From Vitellaria paradoxa (taxonomy: Eukaryota > Streptophyta > Magnoliopsida > Ericales > Sapotaceae), in NCBI GenBank assembly GCA_019916065.1, contig CM034243.1:3410001-3474000 (forward strand): a DNA stretch of 64,000 nucleotides, written 5' to 3'. Under the pieces are notes generated by a model, which saw nothing but the letters and a program-made list of their open reading frames with translations, was not told the DNA's origin and ran no database searches. Below, in pieces: positions 1-12,500 of the stretch; position 1 is the first letter of the stretch; the number at the start of each line of letters is the position of its first letter. The position numbers and the translations under genes are program-made.

Positions 1-94
1 GCAGAATTTATGGCATTTTCTTCCCTTCCGCTAGGGAAACGTACGTTGATTGCACAAACATGAACATCCCAGGTCCACTCTAAAAGACCTAGAC

Positions 95-95
95 A

Positions 96-132
<37 letters not shown>

Positions 133-150
133 AGGGAGGGAGAGAAAGAG
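95..150. repeat. (AG)n plus poly-G purine tract in arginase intron
   Basis: A perfect (AG) run of about 13 units is followed by a run of G and further AG/GGGA. It begins a few bases downstream of the arginase exon ending at 155. On the gene strand it is a CT/C-rich tract immediately after the donor GTCTCTCTTTC. Confidence 0.9.
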
Positions 151-154
151 AGAC

Positions 155-3100
155 CAGGTTCTCCAATAAGTGGCGATCTCTTGAAAATGTCCGCATTTCA
201 AACTGCTCCACACCAAATCTTTTCCCTTGTTCACGACCTTCCCTTGTTATCGACCTAATACCAACCTGAACAGTCAACACACAAATCTGTTATATATGAC
301 AATATATATATATATATATCTAGAGACAACCAATTGCCATCAGTTAAACTTCCAAAATAAAAAGAATCTGCTGAACAAGAAAATTAAGTGATATTTCCTT
401 ATTTCCTTGAATAAAAGTCAAATTAGTAACAAATTAAAGTGAAAAATAAAATAAAACCCAACAGAGGAGTAGAAGAAGGAAGCAAGAAAGAAATGAAGCA
501 AGACCCACTGATCACAAAAGAACAAACTGAAGCTGGTAATTCTAGGATTATTTCCAGAAAAACTCAGGTCCTCAAAAGTTCAACACCAGGTCCAAACATC
601 AGCATGCTTAGAAAAAGGATTTTCAAATGCATACTTGAACATCAGAGAGAATTCTACAACTGATAAATGCAATTCTTAGCATCAACCAAAGATCTCGGGT
701 AAATTTATTGTAAATTTTGATATTTACGTTTCAATAAGACTAGTTTATGAAATATTAATTGCCTGCCCTAAATAACTTATACAACCAATACACTGATATT
801 TATGTTCCAATAAGACTAGTCTATGAAACATTGCTTAATACACTGATAATTATGTTCCAATAAGACTACTCTATGAAACATTACTTGTCTGCCCTAACTA
901 GCTTATACAACCAATACATGGTCAACAGTTCCTACTATTAGCCACGATGTTCACCAAGTTGTCTTGTGGTTTCTCAGCTACAGGATTGTGATAATTCAAT
1001 AGGAAGAAAAGAAAAGAAAAGAAAAATAACTAAAGGAAAGTTGAAAGTGAATACTGAGAAGCAAATATTACTTGCAAAAGCCGCCGAGCATAACCACCCT
1101 CCATAATTCGGGCAAATGATGACGCATGGGAATAAATGTTTCCTTCAAAGGCATGATAGATATCAGGATGGGCATCAAGGTGAAGAATATCCACAGGTCC
1201 TCCCAGCTTCTCAGAGACAGCTCGTACAACAGGAAATGATATTGAGTGGTCACCCCCTAAAACTAAAGGACGCAGTGGGTCCTGAAAAGGCAATGGCAGT
1301 TGTATGATTATGATTTGAGATATTTGTACAAACAGAAATTAATTAAAGACTTAAAATTGAATTTTCTGGGAAAAGATATTGTATCAAATCTAGTTAAAGA
1401 AATATAAACAATAACAAAAGGCAACAGGAGCCAATGGAGCCTAAGGAAATCTGTCATTTTTTTTTTGGGGGGGGGGGATTAATAAAGGGAAATCTGTCAA
1501 GTTCACACAAACGAGAAAGCAAAACAAGAAACACCTGTTAAGTAGACAACCACCATGCAGGAGGCTACCTGATGTAGGACGTGGTGGGGTAACAGTAGAA
1601 ATAAGAGAGAAATCTAAACTAAACTAACATCTAACTCTAAATTCAATAATCATTCATTTACTCAAAATTGATTAAACCCTTATAATTCTAGCCTTTACAG
1701 GCAGGTGGAATTATAGGAGGAAGAAGCGAGAAAACCTAACCTAAACTAAACAAAAATCTAACTCTAAATTCAATAGTCATTCATTCATTCAAAACTAAAA
1801 CCGTTACAATTCTACCCTTTAATAGGCTAAGTCTGAGAGAATCAAATTCCATAGAATCCCTAATATCAATCAAATAAAAATCAAATCAAATCCCCCCCCA
1901 AAAAAAAAATCGCAATAATTACTAAAAATAACCTTAAGAATAAATATCAGAATATAAAATCCTAAACTATAGAAATAATCCTCATATCCAATCTCCATAT
2001 CACTACCAGTACAACCTTTCAACATTGTATTGTGAAATATCAAAAGATAGGTGTATTACAGGACTTTGTTTGGGTTTTTTCTCTGACATAAAAATATCCC
2101 CATGTATCGTCAAAGTAGATAACTGGAAATGAAAACTTACTTCTTCCATCACTAGCTTGACAGATTCGGTTATAGTATTCATCAACCGGTCATCATCTAC
2201 ACCACAATCTCGTATCTCTTGGACAGGAACATCACCAACATCAGTTAGTACCCGTGGATCATTTAATTCTTTCCCTGCATTGTTGCACCAACATGTTGGA
2301 GAATATAGCCAGTATTTCATGAAACAAGCATGCCAAAAAAACATGTACCTCAATAGGCTAAGAGAAATAACCTTAATCAATACCCATCTTCCCAGTGCCT
2401 CTCAATCCATCACTTTTACTTTCCTCTTTGCTTTTGGAAACTTAAATAAATGTAAATTAGGGAACTTTCTTTCTGCACCTTCATTAGTACAAATAAAATG
2501 ACAGAACTACCTATCCGCATTGTTGTTTGTGGGTGTAAAAGAACTCATGCACATATTTAATCATATTTACGTATACCAATGGAAAACATGTACCTTGATT
2601 ACATTTCTCTCTCCCTCACTCTCTCTCTCAACAAATAAACAGAGATACGCCTAATATAGCCATAAATGAAGTAATTTTTTCTGAAAAATGTATGCAAAAC
2701 TTAGGTCGACATGAAGGCAATAAGAGAACAGGAGCATGAATCACCATTTTCAGACTACTGAAACAATGCCTTGCGGAAATCCAAAGCACACCTAGTGGAT
2801 GAACTTATTAAGCAAGATAAAGGTCAATTTTGTAGAAGTTCTGGTCATTTATTCAAAAACAGAAACTGCTTTTACCTTCTTCAGTTGTGGAGTTTGTACT
2901 GCCACACCAGATTGCCTCCCTTATCCGTGGAGGAGCAAATGCTGGCCCCTGTAGAAATGATGAGTTATGTCCCAGAGGAACTCCAAGAAGAGATGCTGCT
3001 GCCATAGCTCCTCCCATAGCCCGCACCAGCTCTCCCTGATGAAGGAAAAAAGAAAAAACGAATGAGCAAAAAACATCCATGACATGTTATCCAGAAAATC

Positions 3101-3764
3101 TTATCACCAAAACGTTGGCAAATTGGACCAAGAGCAGCATCCAAATAACACGACCAAATCCACATTTAAAGAAAGAACAATGAGGAGTAAAGAAAATCAG
3201 CACACCCCATCTCAATATAAAGAAGGTGCATAATCTTGTAAGGGGGGGGGGACTATACATCTACAGTGATATACATTTCCACCAAAAAAAAAAAAAAAAC
3301 CCTATAAAAGAATATAACAACAAAAGTTATCCCTAAATCAAAAGTACAAGACTGCCACCACTCGTTTCAAATTATAGACAGGACACTCCATCAGTCAAAA
3401 TATCTCACATTCCTCTACCTCCATAAAAAGAAAATCACAGAAAGAGGGGCAACCTCCCTTTTAGTTCATATTGTTGGCCTGACGTTGGTTAATAAGCAAG
3501 CTCACTTCACTTCGGTGAAGTGATAAATGGGGTATCACTAAAATGCAATGTTCAATAAATGGAGGCAGATGTAACAAACACGAAGCAGAAAATTGCATTA
3601 TTTTGCATGAAACTGAGACAAACCTTAAGCTTTGCCCTCTCACGAATAAGAGTAAGGGAAGCTTCTATAACACGATTTTGGCCCTTTTCTATCAATTCTG
3701 TTGGAACATTTGCAGCATTCATTTTCTGAAAATAATGTATTCCCATCCTCCCAAAGTTCCTCAT
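155..3764 (-). CDS. Arginase (ureohydrolase), 3' end outside window
   Basis: Plant arginase, which hydrolyses L-arginine to ornithine and urea in mitochondria using a two-manganese centre; plant members are close to agmatinases in sequence. Five coding exons are visible on the minus strand: 3764-3624 (start codon, residues 1-47), 3035-2876, 2274-2141, 1281-1072 and 265-155, all with GT..AG borders and consistent phases, giving 252 residues. The family is about 340 residues, so roughly 90 C-terminal residues, including the third metal motif (SxDxDxxDP), lie beyond the left edge. Visible motifs are GGDHS (residues 154-158) and DAHPD (181-185), both metal-binding signatures. The sequence also carries the plant-typical HNSSFLQGPAFAPP and SHASSFARIMEGGYARRLLQ segments. 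The first about 25 residues are basic and lack acidic residues, consistent with a mitochondrial presequence. Identity is near certain; agmatinase side activity cannot be judged from sequence. Confidence 0.95.
718..925. repeat. Three-copy direct repeat in arginase intron
   Basis: Units beginning near 718, 794 and 844 share tgatatttatgttccaata followed by agactagtctatgaaacatt. The first and third also share the tail ctgccctaa..cttatacaaccaatac, which is shortened in the second. Spacing is about 76 then 50 bases. It lies in the intron between the exons 1072-1281 and 155-265; no function suggested. Confidence 0.8.
1602..1825. repeat. Two-copy direct repeat, about 127 bp apart
   Basis: Copies near 1602-1700 and 1728-1825 share ctaactctaaattcaata, then cattcatt and ttacaattctaccctt-like stretches, with several substitutions. 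It lies in the arginase intron between exons 2141-2274 and 1072-1281, next to A/T/G homopolymer runs at 1449-1470. Confidence 0.7.
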
Positions 3765-3938
3765 GCCTGTGAATTACAGGAAAAAAAAATGAACAGGAAA
3801 AATATAATTTGCTGATTTCACTTGTTCAAAACTGAAGTGGAGTGAAAAGAATAGGGCAGTGACAAATTTCAGCTGAAATACAGTGTAAGGAGAAAACAAT
3901 GCAGGATTAACCCAATGCGTTTGCTGGTCTTACCATTT

Positions 3939-4089
3939 AAGGTGAGTTTGGTTTGCTAAAAATAGGTAAAAAACTCTGAAAATCTCTGAAACCCTCTAAA
4001 AATTATTCATTTTTTATCTCACTGCATGAATTACGAACTCATAAATTATTTCATTTTATCTCACTTTTTGTCACTCCAAACGCACCCTT
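3939..4089. mobile_element. MITE-like element, family A (about 150 bp)
   Basis: Imperfect terminal inverted repeats AAGGTGAGTTTGG and, inverted at the right end, AAGGGTGCGTTTGG enclose an AT-rich core without coding capacity. Similar cores (ttattcatttttatct..c, then gaattacgaa-ctca-aaatta) recur at 36421-36572 and 50198-50333, and more weakly and inverted at 6310-6495. TIRs of the GGGTGTGTTTGG type resemble Tourist/PIF-Harbinger MITEs; the superfamily is an inference. It lies in the arginase leader intron. Confidence 0.6.
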
Positions 4090-5038
4090 ATTAAACTATT
4101 CTGTTTTATAAACAAGTCGAGCTTGCTATTTAGGAGAATTTGCCCACAATGTGTTTAGCAACTTATTTTGCAGATTTCCAGAACAAAGATGCACACCCCC
4201 CCCCCCCCCAACAAAAAAAAAAAAAACCGCACATTATAAAGGCAAAGAAAGAAGAAAACAAAATTATGATTTAAAGACCTGAATGCAATTCGTGATAATG
4301 GAAAATTTTCGATTTTATGCAAGCAAATAAAAAAGGAAGAGCAGGATTTCTGCAGCCAACCAAGATAATAGGGACCCACATCTATTAAACTAGGTTTACT
4401 CCCGTTTGAAGGCCCAAGTTTTAGGGGGGGAAATGCATAATCTTATGTTTGAAATATCTGCACTAAGTGCACAAGGCTTCCAAATTCAAACGCACCAAAT
4501 CTTAGTTGCAAAATGCATTTTGATAAATCCCCAAACTAATATTTATTTCTCTTCTCCAAACATGACAGTCATCCTTCATACAATTCAGTTACGAAAAGGG
4601 TCCAAAAAATCAATCAAAAAGTGAGAAGCAAGACAATCAGGTACCCACTTTTGAAAAGTAACTCTCGATTGACCAAACAAAACGTACAGGTATTCTCTTA
4701 CAACGGTTATCATCTGAAGGAAGGCCTTGAACGTTATCTTTTCCATTGTTCGATTTCTAGTCCTCCCAAGAAAATGAGACAACTTAAACCCCCTTAAATA
4801 TATTTAATCTACTCTTTATTTGTTTTTTTTTTTAAGTGAAAGTTAATCTATTCTTTGTTGGTGATGAAGCAGGAGAAATACAAGCGACTATACTCTCTTC
4901 CTTGGTTTATTCCTGAAATTTATCGGCGAACAAACAGAACCGAGCAGCAACCACTACCAGAAACTACTACAATAAAATAAAGAACATCAAGACTATTTTA
5001 TTACCAAGAATTGAAGAAAAATGGAAAGTAATTCTTAC

Positions 5039-5150
5039 CGTGACGGAAATAGAAACAGGCGAATCGCAGAGCTGAGTCCGACAGAAACTGAATGAATGGA
5101 CCGATGAAGAAGGAAGGTTCGCTGCAACTTTGCCAGCGTTTTGCACAAAT
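5039..5150 (-). other. Probable non-coding 5' exon of the arginase gene
   Basis: On the minus strand a GTAAGAAT donor lies at 5038-5031 directly after a mixed-composition segment, and a TTCACAG acceptor ends at 3767, three bases before the arginase start codon. This implies a 5'UTR exon (3' border 5039; 5' border near 5150 is a guess) and a leader intron of about 1.27 kb. A 5'UTR intron is common in plant housekeeping genes. The region above it (5160-5300) drops into A/T runs. Confidence 0.55.
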
Positions 5151-5159
5151 TACCTATTA

Positions 5160-6060
5160 CACTATCCAACAATTGCTCTTATGTTGGATCATTAAATAAA
5201 AAAAAAATAAAACAAAACAAAAAAAAAATTTAAATTTTATTAATTTTTTTAACTTATATTATATTTCCACACTTTTTTTATTTTTATTTCTTTTAAACCA
5301 AACACCACACATTTAAGTGGTGTTTAGCTGACAAAATCAACCAAAATTTATAAACAAATTTTTTTAACTTTTTTTTTTGTAAGTAATTTTCTTTTCCTAA
5401 TTAAGATAACATTTAGTCAAAAAAAATTACTCACTTACCTTTTTAATGTTTTTTAAAATTATTAAATGTATCTTTTCCTGTTTTAATTTTTTTTAAGTTT
5501 TAAAAGGATAAAAATATTAAATTAATGAAAAGTTAAAATGTTGACATTTTAGTAAGTAGTTAGTTTTAATTACAAAAAATAATTTTTTTCGTTCTCGTTT
5601 AAATTTTATTACATATCACTTATATATTAATTTTTTTAATTTTTATTTTTATTTTTTCTATTAAAAAGGTGTTTGGTGTAATAAAATCGCTGAAAATTTT
5701 TGAAAATTTTAAAATTCTTTAACACATTTTACATTCCTCACACTTCGTAAAAATTTTATAAATAAATATATATATATATATATATCTGCATATTCTAACA
5801 ATTTTTTACAAACTTCAATAAATTTTTTACAAGTTTTAATAATATTTCACAAATTTTGATAATTTTTCTATAAATTACAAAAATTTTTCAACAACTTTCA
5901 ATAACATCGTTTCAACAGAAAAAAAAAAATATTTAAACAGTTTTTCTTTAAAAAAAAATTAATGCAAAAATTAAAAATTTTATTAGTCATTCCTCAAAAT
6001 ATATTTTAATGATTAATTGTCAAACACCAACAAAAATTACTCGAACCAAGCGCCAAACCA
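5160..6060. mobile_element. AT-rich intergenic DNA with a family B MITE-like copy
   Basis: No gene seen. From about 5668 to 6030 there is a copy of a repeat that also occurs at 23463-23910 and, inverted, at 41000-41608. It starts gtgtttggtgtaataaaa, passes through ctctaacacattttacat- and tacaaactccaataaatttt-like blocks, and ends in caaacacc. A (TA) run sits at 5767-5785. The 5320-5650 part resembles other gtttggt-bordered repeats but its limits are unclear. Confidence 0.5.
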
Positions 6061-6069
6061 ACCACCAAT

Positions 6070-6290
6070 AACAATCCGCAGAGTTTCAAGTTTCAAGAAT
6101 GTTGGCAAATCGGACAAGTTGGAAACTGACGTCGCCTGCTCTCAGGTGCACCGGACCTAGCCCCAACCCGCACCGTGACTCCCCCGCTGCGGTTAACAAC
6201 AGACGGCCTCGTAAAATGTGCCAGATGAGCGCACCACACACTACTGTGCGACGAACATTGGAATGTGATACAACCCAACCGGAAACAAAA
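6070..6290. other. GC-richer island, unidentified
   Basis: A roughly 220-bp stretch of near-balanced composition with CpG sites stands between strongly AT-rich repeats. Open frames exist on both strands (70 codons plus, 61 codons minus) but neither protein resembles anything I recognise and no splice partners are evident. It could be an old exon or promoter remnant, or a GC-rich repeat fragment. Confidence 0.4.
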
Positions 6291-6299
6291 GTAAAAACG

Positions 6300-8110
6300 A
6301 TTTTTTTTTAAGTAGATATATTAAAAAATAAGAATATTTTTAATATTATGTACACATTTATAATACGTTTAAAGTGATAAAAAATAAAATAAAATAAGAT
6401 AACTTTTGAGTTTGTAATTCATATTATGAAATAAAAAGTAAATAATTTTTAAAAATTTTTAAAATTTTCAGTAATTTTTAACAAACTAAACTCATTCTTA
6501 ATTACATTTATATATATAATGACATAATTTTATTTTTGTATATACTAAATTTTTTAAAATTTTATAATATATTTATTCACTTTCAAAGAATAAAAATCTT
6601 TGGACTCGTTCGACAACTTCAATTTTATTTATAATTTTTTCAAATGTCAAATGTGTAAATTTTAATTTTTTTACTAAATTAATAAATTTTGCATATAACA
6701 CTTAGTGTTATTTTTACCACAAAACTTATTAATTTTGTCGAAGGCATAAATAGCTAACTTTTACAAATCATTAATTTTTTTAAAAAATAATAAATTTTGT
6801 TTTAATTACCAAACACACTTTTGCACTAAAAACATTAAAAATTGTAACTTTTGCACCAAAATTTATTAATTTTATTAAACGCATAAAAATTAATTTTCCA
6901 TCGCAACAGCAACGGTTCCTTGAAAAAGGCCAATATTTTCTTCACCCATAACTAATTTTTAGAAATTATTTATTTATTTAATAAATTGTTTATTTAACGT
7001 GTATTTAATATTTATTTAATAAATTGTCTATTTATTTTATCAATATAATTGTTCCCCACTTATCTAGATGTAGTTCAACATTCAGTTATTTAAAATCCAA
7101 AATTATAAAGTTTTATCTTTGGTGGTAACTGCCCACTAAAAACGTGTTTGATAGAAACACGATTTAACAACTATACATGGGGCATATGGTCTCTTGGTTG
7201 GTTACCAGAAAAATTACACCATCAGTTTTCTGTGACAAAACTAAGAAAATATAGAGCCTTCAACTTCATCATCAGGAGAAGACATAATTAAATCCAATCC
7301 GAAAATTCTAAAATTCTACCCAATAAATCATAAAGCAATGGCGGAAGGTATTTGTAAGATCCTTTTACATTTCGCATTCAATTTTGTTCTCATGATTATT
7401 AGCGTTTTGCCATAAATTTTTGCTTACACACCCATAACTAATTTTTATAAAAAACTAAAGTTTACCAAATGGGCTCTTTTTTAGCAAAATTTGTTTGTCA
7501 AACGCACAACATATTAAATAATACCTTTTTTTTTTTTACAAAAAGTATAAAATTTAGTTTTTTCTTTTTTTTGTTTCCTTTTGTAAAACTTTTGGTGCAA
7601 AAGTAATTTTTCTTTTTTGAAAAACTTTTGGCTAAATAAATCAAAATAAATGAATAACAAGCAACACAAACTAATTTGTTTGATAGCATTTAGGACTTTT
7701 TATCGTCTGTTATTAAACCATATTACAACTCATTGTAAATCATTATAATATTGTATTAATATTTCAAAATTAGAGAGAAAAGTAAATTCTTTCTAAATTT
7801 CAGAATTTAACCAAATAAATTCGTGAATTTGATCAAAATTCACAAATTAATTCGACCCTCGAATTTTTGAACTCTTGGCTTGCATTCACACTCAACAATA
7901 CATGTTGGAGAAGTAATCCCTCATCAAAAATCTTTTCTATTGTGTAATTTTTTTGACTTAATACTTTTGGATAAGCTTTATGACTAATAAAAAAAATTTG
8001 GTTAAGTAGTTACAATATATTATTATTATTATTATCATTATTATTATTATAAATAAGTTAATAATTGTTTAAATTTTAGAAACAAGTTTTTTAACCAAAG
8101 TAGTGAAAAA
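6300..8110. other. AT-rich intergenic DNA, no gene seen
   Basis: Dominated by A/T runs and short repeat debris, including an inverted, diverged family A MITE copy near 6310-6495 and a (TTA)n microsatellite near 8018-8050. Open frames here are low-complexity K/F/N-rich translations of A/T tracts and are not genes. Confidence 0.7.
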
Positions 8111-8300
8111 TCCACTAGTACTGTTTGGACCTTGGAGCCAGCCGCCAAAGCAAAAACAAATGTGACGTTCTGTGGGTAACAAGGCAACGTCTACTTTTGG
8201 TTCATGGGCCACAATCCAGATTCCGGGCCTCCCTCTTTCTTTGGGCTAATGCCCATTCCAACGAACAATCCTTCAGACCACGTAGGGTATTTGAATTAAT
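8110..8300. other. GC-richer segment with TGGGCC/TGGGCT-type motifs
   Basis: This block of more balanced composition contains atgggcc, cgggcc, tgggct and gccca motifs like plant Site II (TCP-factor) elements. It lies about 1.25 kb upstream of the nitroreductase-like start with AT-rich repeats between, so a promoter role for that gene is doubtful. An (AAT)n microsatellite follows at 8326-8350. Confidence 0.35.
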
Positions 8301-8381
8301 TATGCCATCACAAACTTAAAAACAAAATAATAATAATAATAATAATAAAATATTAATAATAATTTGAATTTGATTTGTTTT

Positions 8382-8675
8382 GTTAAGAGCCCAATTTTTA
8401 TTTTACAATTTTGTAAATAAGGAAAACAGTTCAAAATCACACTTCGTCACTTGTGTTTTCAAAATTTATTTTAAAAAATTAAAAATAGGTTTACGTATGA
8501 AATGTAAAATGATAAAAAAGTCATTTTGAACATTTTTAACCTAAAATAAGAAAAATTTTAAAATATGAAAAATAAAAAATGTAAAATCAAATGCATTTCT
8601 GTTTTCCTTATTTTATGATTTTTAAAACATAAAATAAAAAATAAAAAATATAAATATAAATCAAACGACACCTAA
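8382..8675. mobile_element. MITE-like element, family E, copy 1
   Basis: It shares long blocks with 21708-22040: cacttgtgttttcaaaattt, then ttattttaaaaaa-taaaaataggtttac, then aaatgataaaaa-gtca, and the end aaacgacacctaat versus aaacgtcacttaa. The shared ends and lack of coding potential fit a non-autonomous DNA element. Superfamily not assigned. Confidence 0.55.
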
Positions 8676-8679
8676 TATT

Positions 8680-9290
8680 TTAAATTAAATTCAATTACTC
8701 TTTTAATTGGATGTATCTCGAATCAAGTTCAAATAATTTATATTTTATATTCTATTAACAGAGTATTAGTTTATTGACCCGAATCATAATGGTTTAAATA
8801 GTATAACAAGTTTGAAATTATAATTTAAGTTCTGATTGTTTGTATCTCAAATCAAGTTTAGGTCAACTTATTGATCAAATTGAATTCCTCAAGCCTTGGA
8901 TAATATGATTCCTTTATAACCTTATAAATAACATTACAAAACTACAAAAAACATAGAAAATAATTTCAATTTTCGAAATGGTGTGATAATTTTAAAAATT
9001 ACAATTTTGATAATGATTATTAATAATTAATTCATATTTGTCAATTCTGATAATATTAATTAGTAATTAGTTTGAAAAATGTTATTTTTTACGTGGTGAA
9101 AATAATAGTGTTTCACCTTTAATTATGATTTTATTAACATTAGAGGTGTTTTGAGTTATTTAAATATGTAAAAGTTATAATCTTATAATTTGTATGATGA
9201 GTAAAAAAATTTTATCATAATTTTTTTAATAAATAACAAACTTAAATTTTAAAGAAATTTGTAAGAATTAAAAAAAAAAAGTGCTTCAAA
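8680..9290. other. AT-rich intergenic DNA with a family F repeat
   Basis: No gene. The part about 9140-9290 (gaggtgttttgagttattta to aagtgcttcaaacgga) matches 32655-32815 and, more loosely, 43196-43335, so it is a dispersed short repeat. The segment just after it leads into the nitroreductase-like gene upstream region. Confidence 0.5.
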
Positions 9291-9546
9291 CGGAGCTACC
9301 GTACGTGGATATAATCATTTCAAAATACAATGTCCATTAATACGTATTTTTAGTACAAAAAAAATATTAAAAGTTGAAATTTGCCCGATCCGATAAAATG
9401 CACCAACATGCAGGCAAAAGTGAACACCCGGTTGATATTTGGGTCCTGGATGTGCGGAACGTTCTCAAAACTTCTGGTGGGGTTTGGGAATCTGACGTCC
9501 AATTGAACAGCGCAACACCGTTCAAAAGCATTAGGCAGCCCGGAGG

Positions 9547-12500
9547 ATGCCAATGCTCTTCAATCACTGGTTACCCCTCCACCTCCACCGTCCCCACCGC
9601 CTCCTCCTTCCCTCCGCCGCCGCAGCCGCGACGACTCGCCGGAGAAGAATTCAAACTATCGCTATGTCCTTGTCTTCATCGCCATCTTCTTCCGTAGAGC
9701 AAGATTCCGAACAACAAAGGCTGTTGCTGGACCAGGTTGTGAAGTACCACAACCAGACCAAACACAACTTCACCAACTACGCCAGAGGTCCTCACGGCCT
9801 CGACTGGGCAAATCAACCCAACCCATTTCGCCGTTACGTCTCTGCCCCTCTCGTCCCTCTCTCCCACTTCCCCGCCGATGGCTCCGACCCCTCAACCACC
9901 GCCGACGCTCCTCTCTACTCTTCTGTCTTCCGCTCTCTTCCCTCCCCAAAACCTATTTCCAAATCCACCATTTCTCAGCTCTTCTACGACTCTCTCGCTC
10001 TATCGGCTTGGAAAACTACTGGGTTCTCGACCTGGTCGCTTCGGGTTAACCCTAGCAGTGGCAATCTCCATCCTACAGAAGCCTACATAATCGCTCCGCC
10101 AATCGATTCCGTCTCGAGTTCGCCTTTCGTGGCACATTACGCTCGAAAAGAGCATTCCTTGGAGATTAGAACCCATATCCCTTCCGGGTTTTTGCCTAAA
10201 TTCTTCCCGGAAGGTTCTTTCCTTATCGGGTTGTCGTCGATTTTCTGGCGCGAGGCCTGGAAATATGGCGAACGGGCACTTCGGTACTGTAATCACGACG
10301 TGGGTCACGCCATCGCTGCGGTTTCAATGGCGGCAGCTGGGCTTGGCTGGGATGTCAAGATTCTGGATGGTTTAGGTTATGTGGATTTGAAGAAGCTTAT
10401 GGGGCTCGAATTCTTTCCAGAGTTCAAAATCCCGTCTAGGCCGGTGAAAGGGAAGCTACCCGAGATTGAATTCGACCACCCTGATTGTGTTCTTGTGGTT
10501 TTTCCAAAAGGGGTTGGCGAATTTGATGTGAAGTACGAGGAGTTGAGTTCAGCAATATCCGAGTTTTCGAAATTGGAATGGAGAGGAAAGCCTAATTTGC
10601 TTAGTAAAGAGCATGTGTGTTGGGATATTATATATAGAACGGCGGAGGCCGCAAAGAAGCCATTAGCAGTGGGAGATAAATTTGTGGTTGATCCATTACA
10701 GAGTAGTGGACTGTTCAGTGAAGGTTTGTATAAGGGTTTTACGCTAAGGGAAGTGATTAGGAAGCGGAGGAGTGCGGTAGATATGGATGGAGTTACTGTA
10801 CTGGACAGAGGAACATTTTATCAGATTATGTTACATTGTCTTCCGTCGGGTTATCAGAATAGAGAGAAACAAAGGAAACAACTGGCGTTGCCATATCGGG
10901 CCTTGTCTTGGGATTCTGAGGTTCATGCTGCTTTATTTGTCCATAGGGTTGCAGGGCTGCCAAAAGGTCTATATTTCTTGGTGAGGAATGAGGACCATTT
11001 TGATGATCTTAGGAAGTCTACAAGGCCTGAGTTTGAGTGGTTGAAACCTGGAGGTTGCCCTGATGATCTCCCTCTATATGAACTCGCTACAGGTGATTGT
11101 AGAGAGCTTGCTCAACGGCTTTCTTGCCATCAGGTATCTCAACTCTTACAAGATTTTGGCTTCTTGAGTTTCTGTAGCTGATCATTTGTTCCCAGCGTTT
11201 GACTCATGCAGTGTCCAAATGTTCAGATTATGAAATGAATCTATAACACCGTAGTAATTTTGTATTCCAATTTTTTGTGTTGTCAACTATGGCCACATTC
11301 CCTAGTTAGTTCTTTAGTTTGAACTTTGAAGGAATGCCATGTTCTTAGAATATAATAATGGCATTCTCGTTAAAATTCTGAGCTCTTTTCTAAACGTCAT
11401 TATCTATTGCAGGATATTGCTAGTGATGGCTGCTTCAGCCTAGGCATGGTGGCTCATTTTGAGCCTACTTTGCGTTCCAAGGGTGTGTGGATGTATCCTC
11501 GGTTATTTTGGGAGACTGGAGTTCTTGGTCAGGTGTTGTACCTTGAAGCTCATGCAGTTGGCATCTCAGCTACTGGAATTGGTTGTTTCTTTGATGATCC
11601 TGGTATGTGTTTCTTTTCTTCATGTCAAAGTTGAGATTATAATTTTTCATATCCAATCATTCTTGGCTACTAGTGTATAAAGTGTTGATAAAGAGATATT
11701 TTCTAAATATAGGCTGTATTTACAAGTATTAATGCTTCAGTCGGGAATGGAGCTAACCTGACTCTTTAACAGTGGTAGACATACACTGTGGTTTTTATTT
11801 TTGGATATGTACGAAAAATTAAGATGATTTTGGATCTATAACATTGGCAAAAAGCGTTCACGTAGTGCTAACGAAGAAAATTCGAGGTGGCATTTTCAAT
11901 TAAATTTGGGTTTCATGCCTTAAATGACCTCTAACTAAATTTGGGTTTCATGCCTTAAATGACCTCTAACTAAATTTGGGTTTCATGCCTTGAAGTGAAA
12001 TCTTTTTATAATTCTTCAGTGGGGAATAGGAGGGTGGATTTTCTATGGGGGTGGGGTTTGGAAGGCAGGGGTTCCTCCTAGAGTGACTTTCTTTAAGTAG
12101 TGTGCGGTGAGGGGAAGGATCGTAACGATTGATAATCTTCAAATGTGATAGCAAACTTTGGTTAACAGATATTGTTTGTGCAAAGAAAGTGAAGAATCTG
12201 TTGAACAAATTTTTATTCATTGCCTGTGGACTAATTATCTATGGGATATTCTACAAGTATGGGTTGGAGTACACGGTGGGTGAATGCAAAGACGGTTAGG
12301 AAATTTTTGTTAGCATGTTGGGGTAACAGAATAGACTGGAAGAAGAGAGTTGGCATGCTGCTCCATTTTGTTTATTTTGGCTCATTTGGAAGCAATGCAA
12401 TAGGAGAACATTTTAGGACACTGAGATGCCTTTACATAGATCGAAGATTTTTTTTTCCTCTCAATTACGTTGTATACTTGGTTAAAGGGAGGAATGGAAA

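Noticed and set aside
439..663. 74-codon plus-strand frame KNKIKPNRGVEEGSKKEMKQ...
   Set aside because: Lies in the arginase intron on the opposite strand; K/E-rich by composition only.
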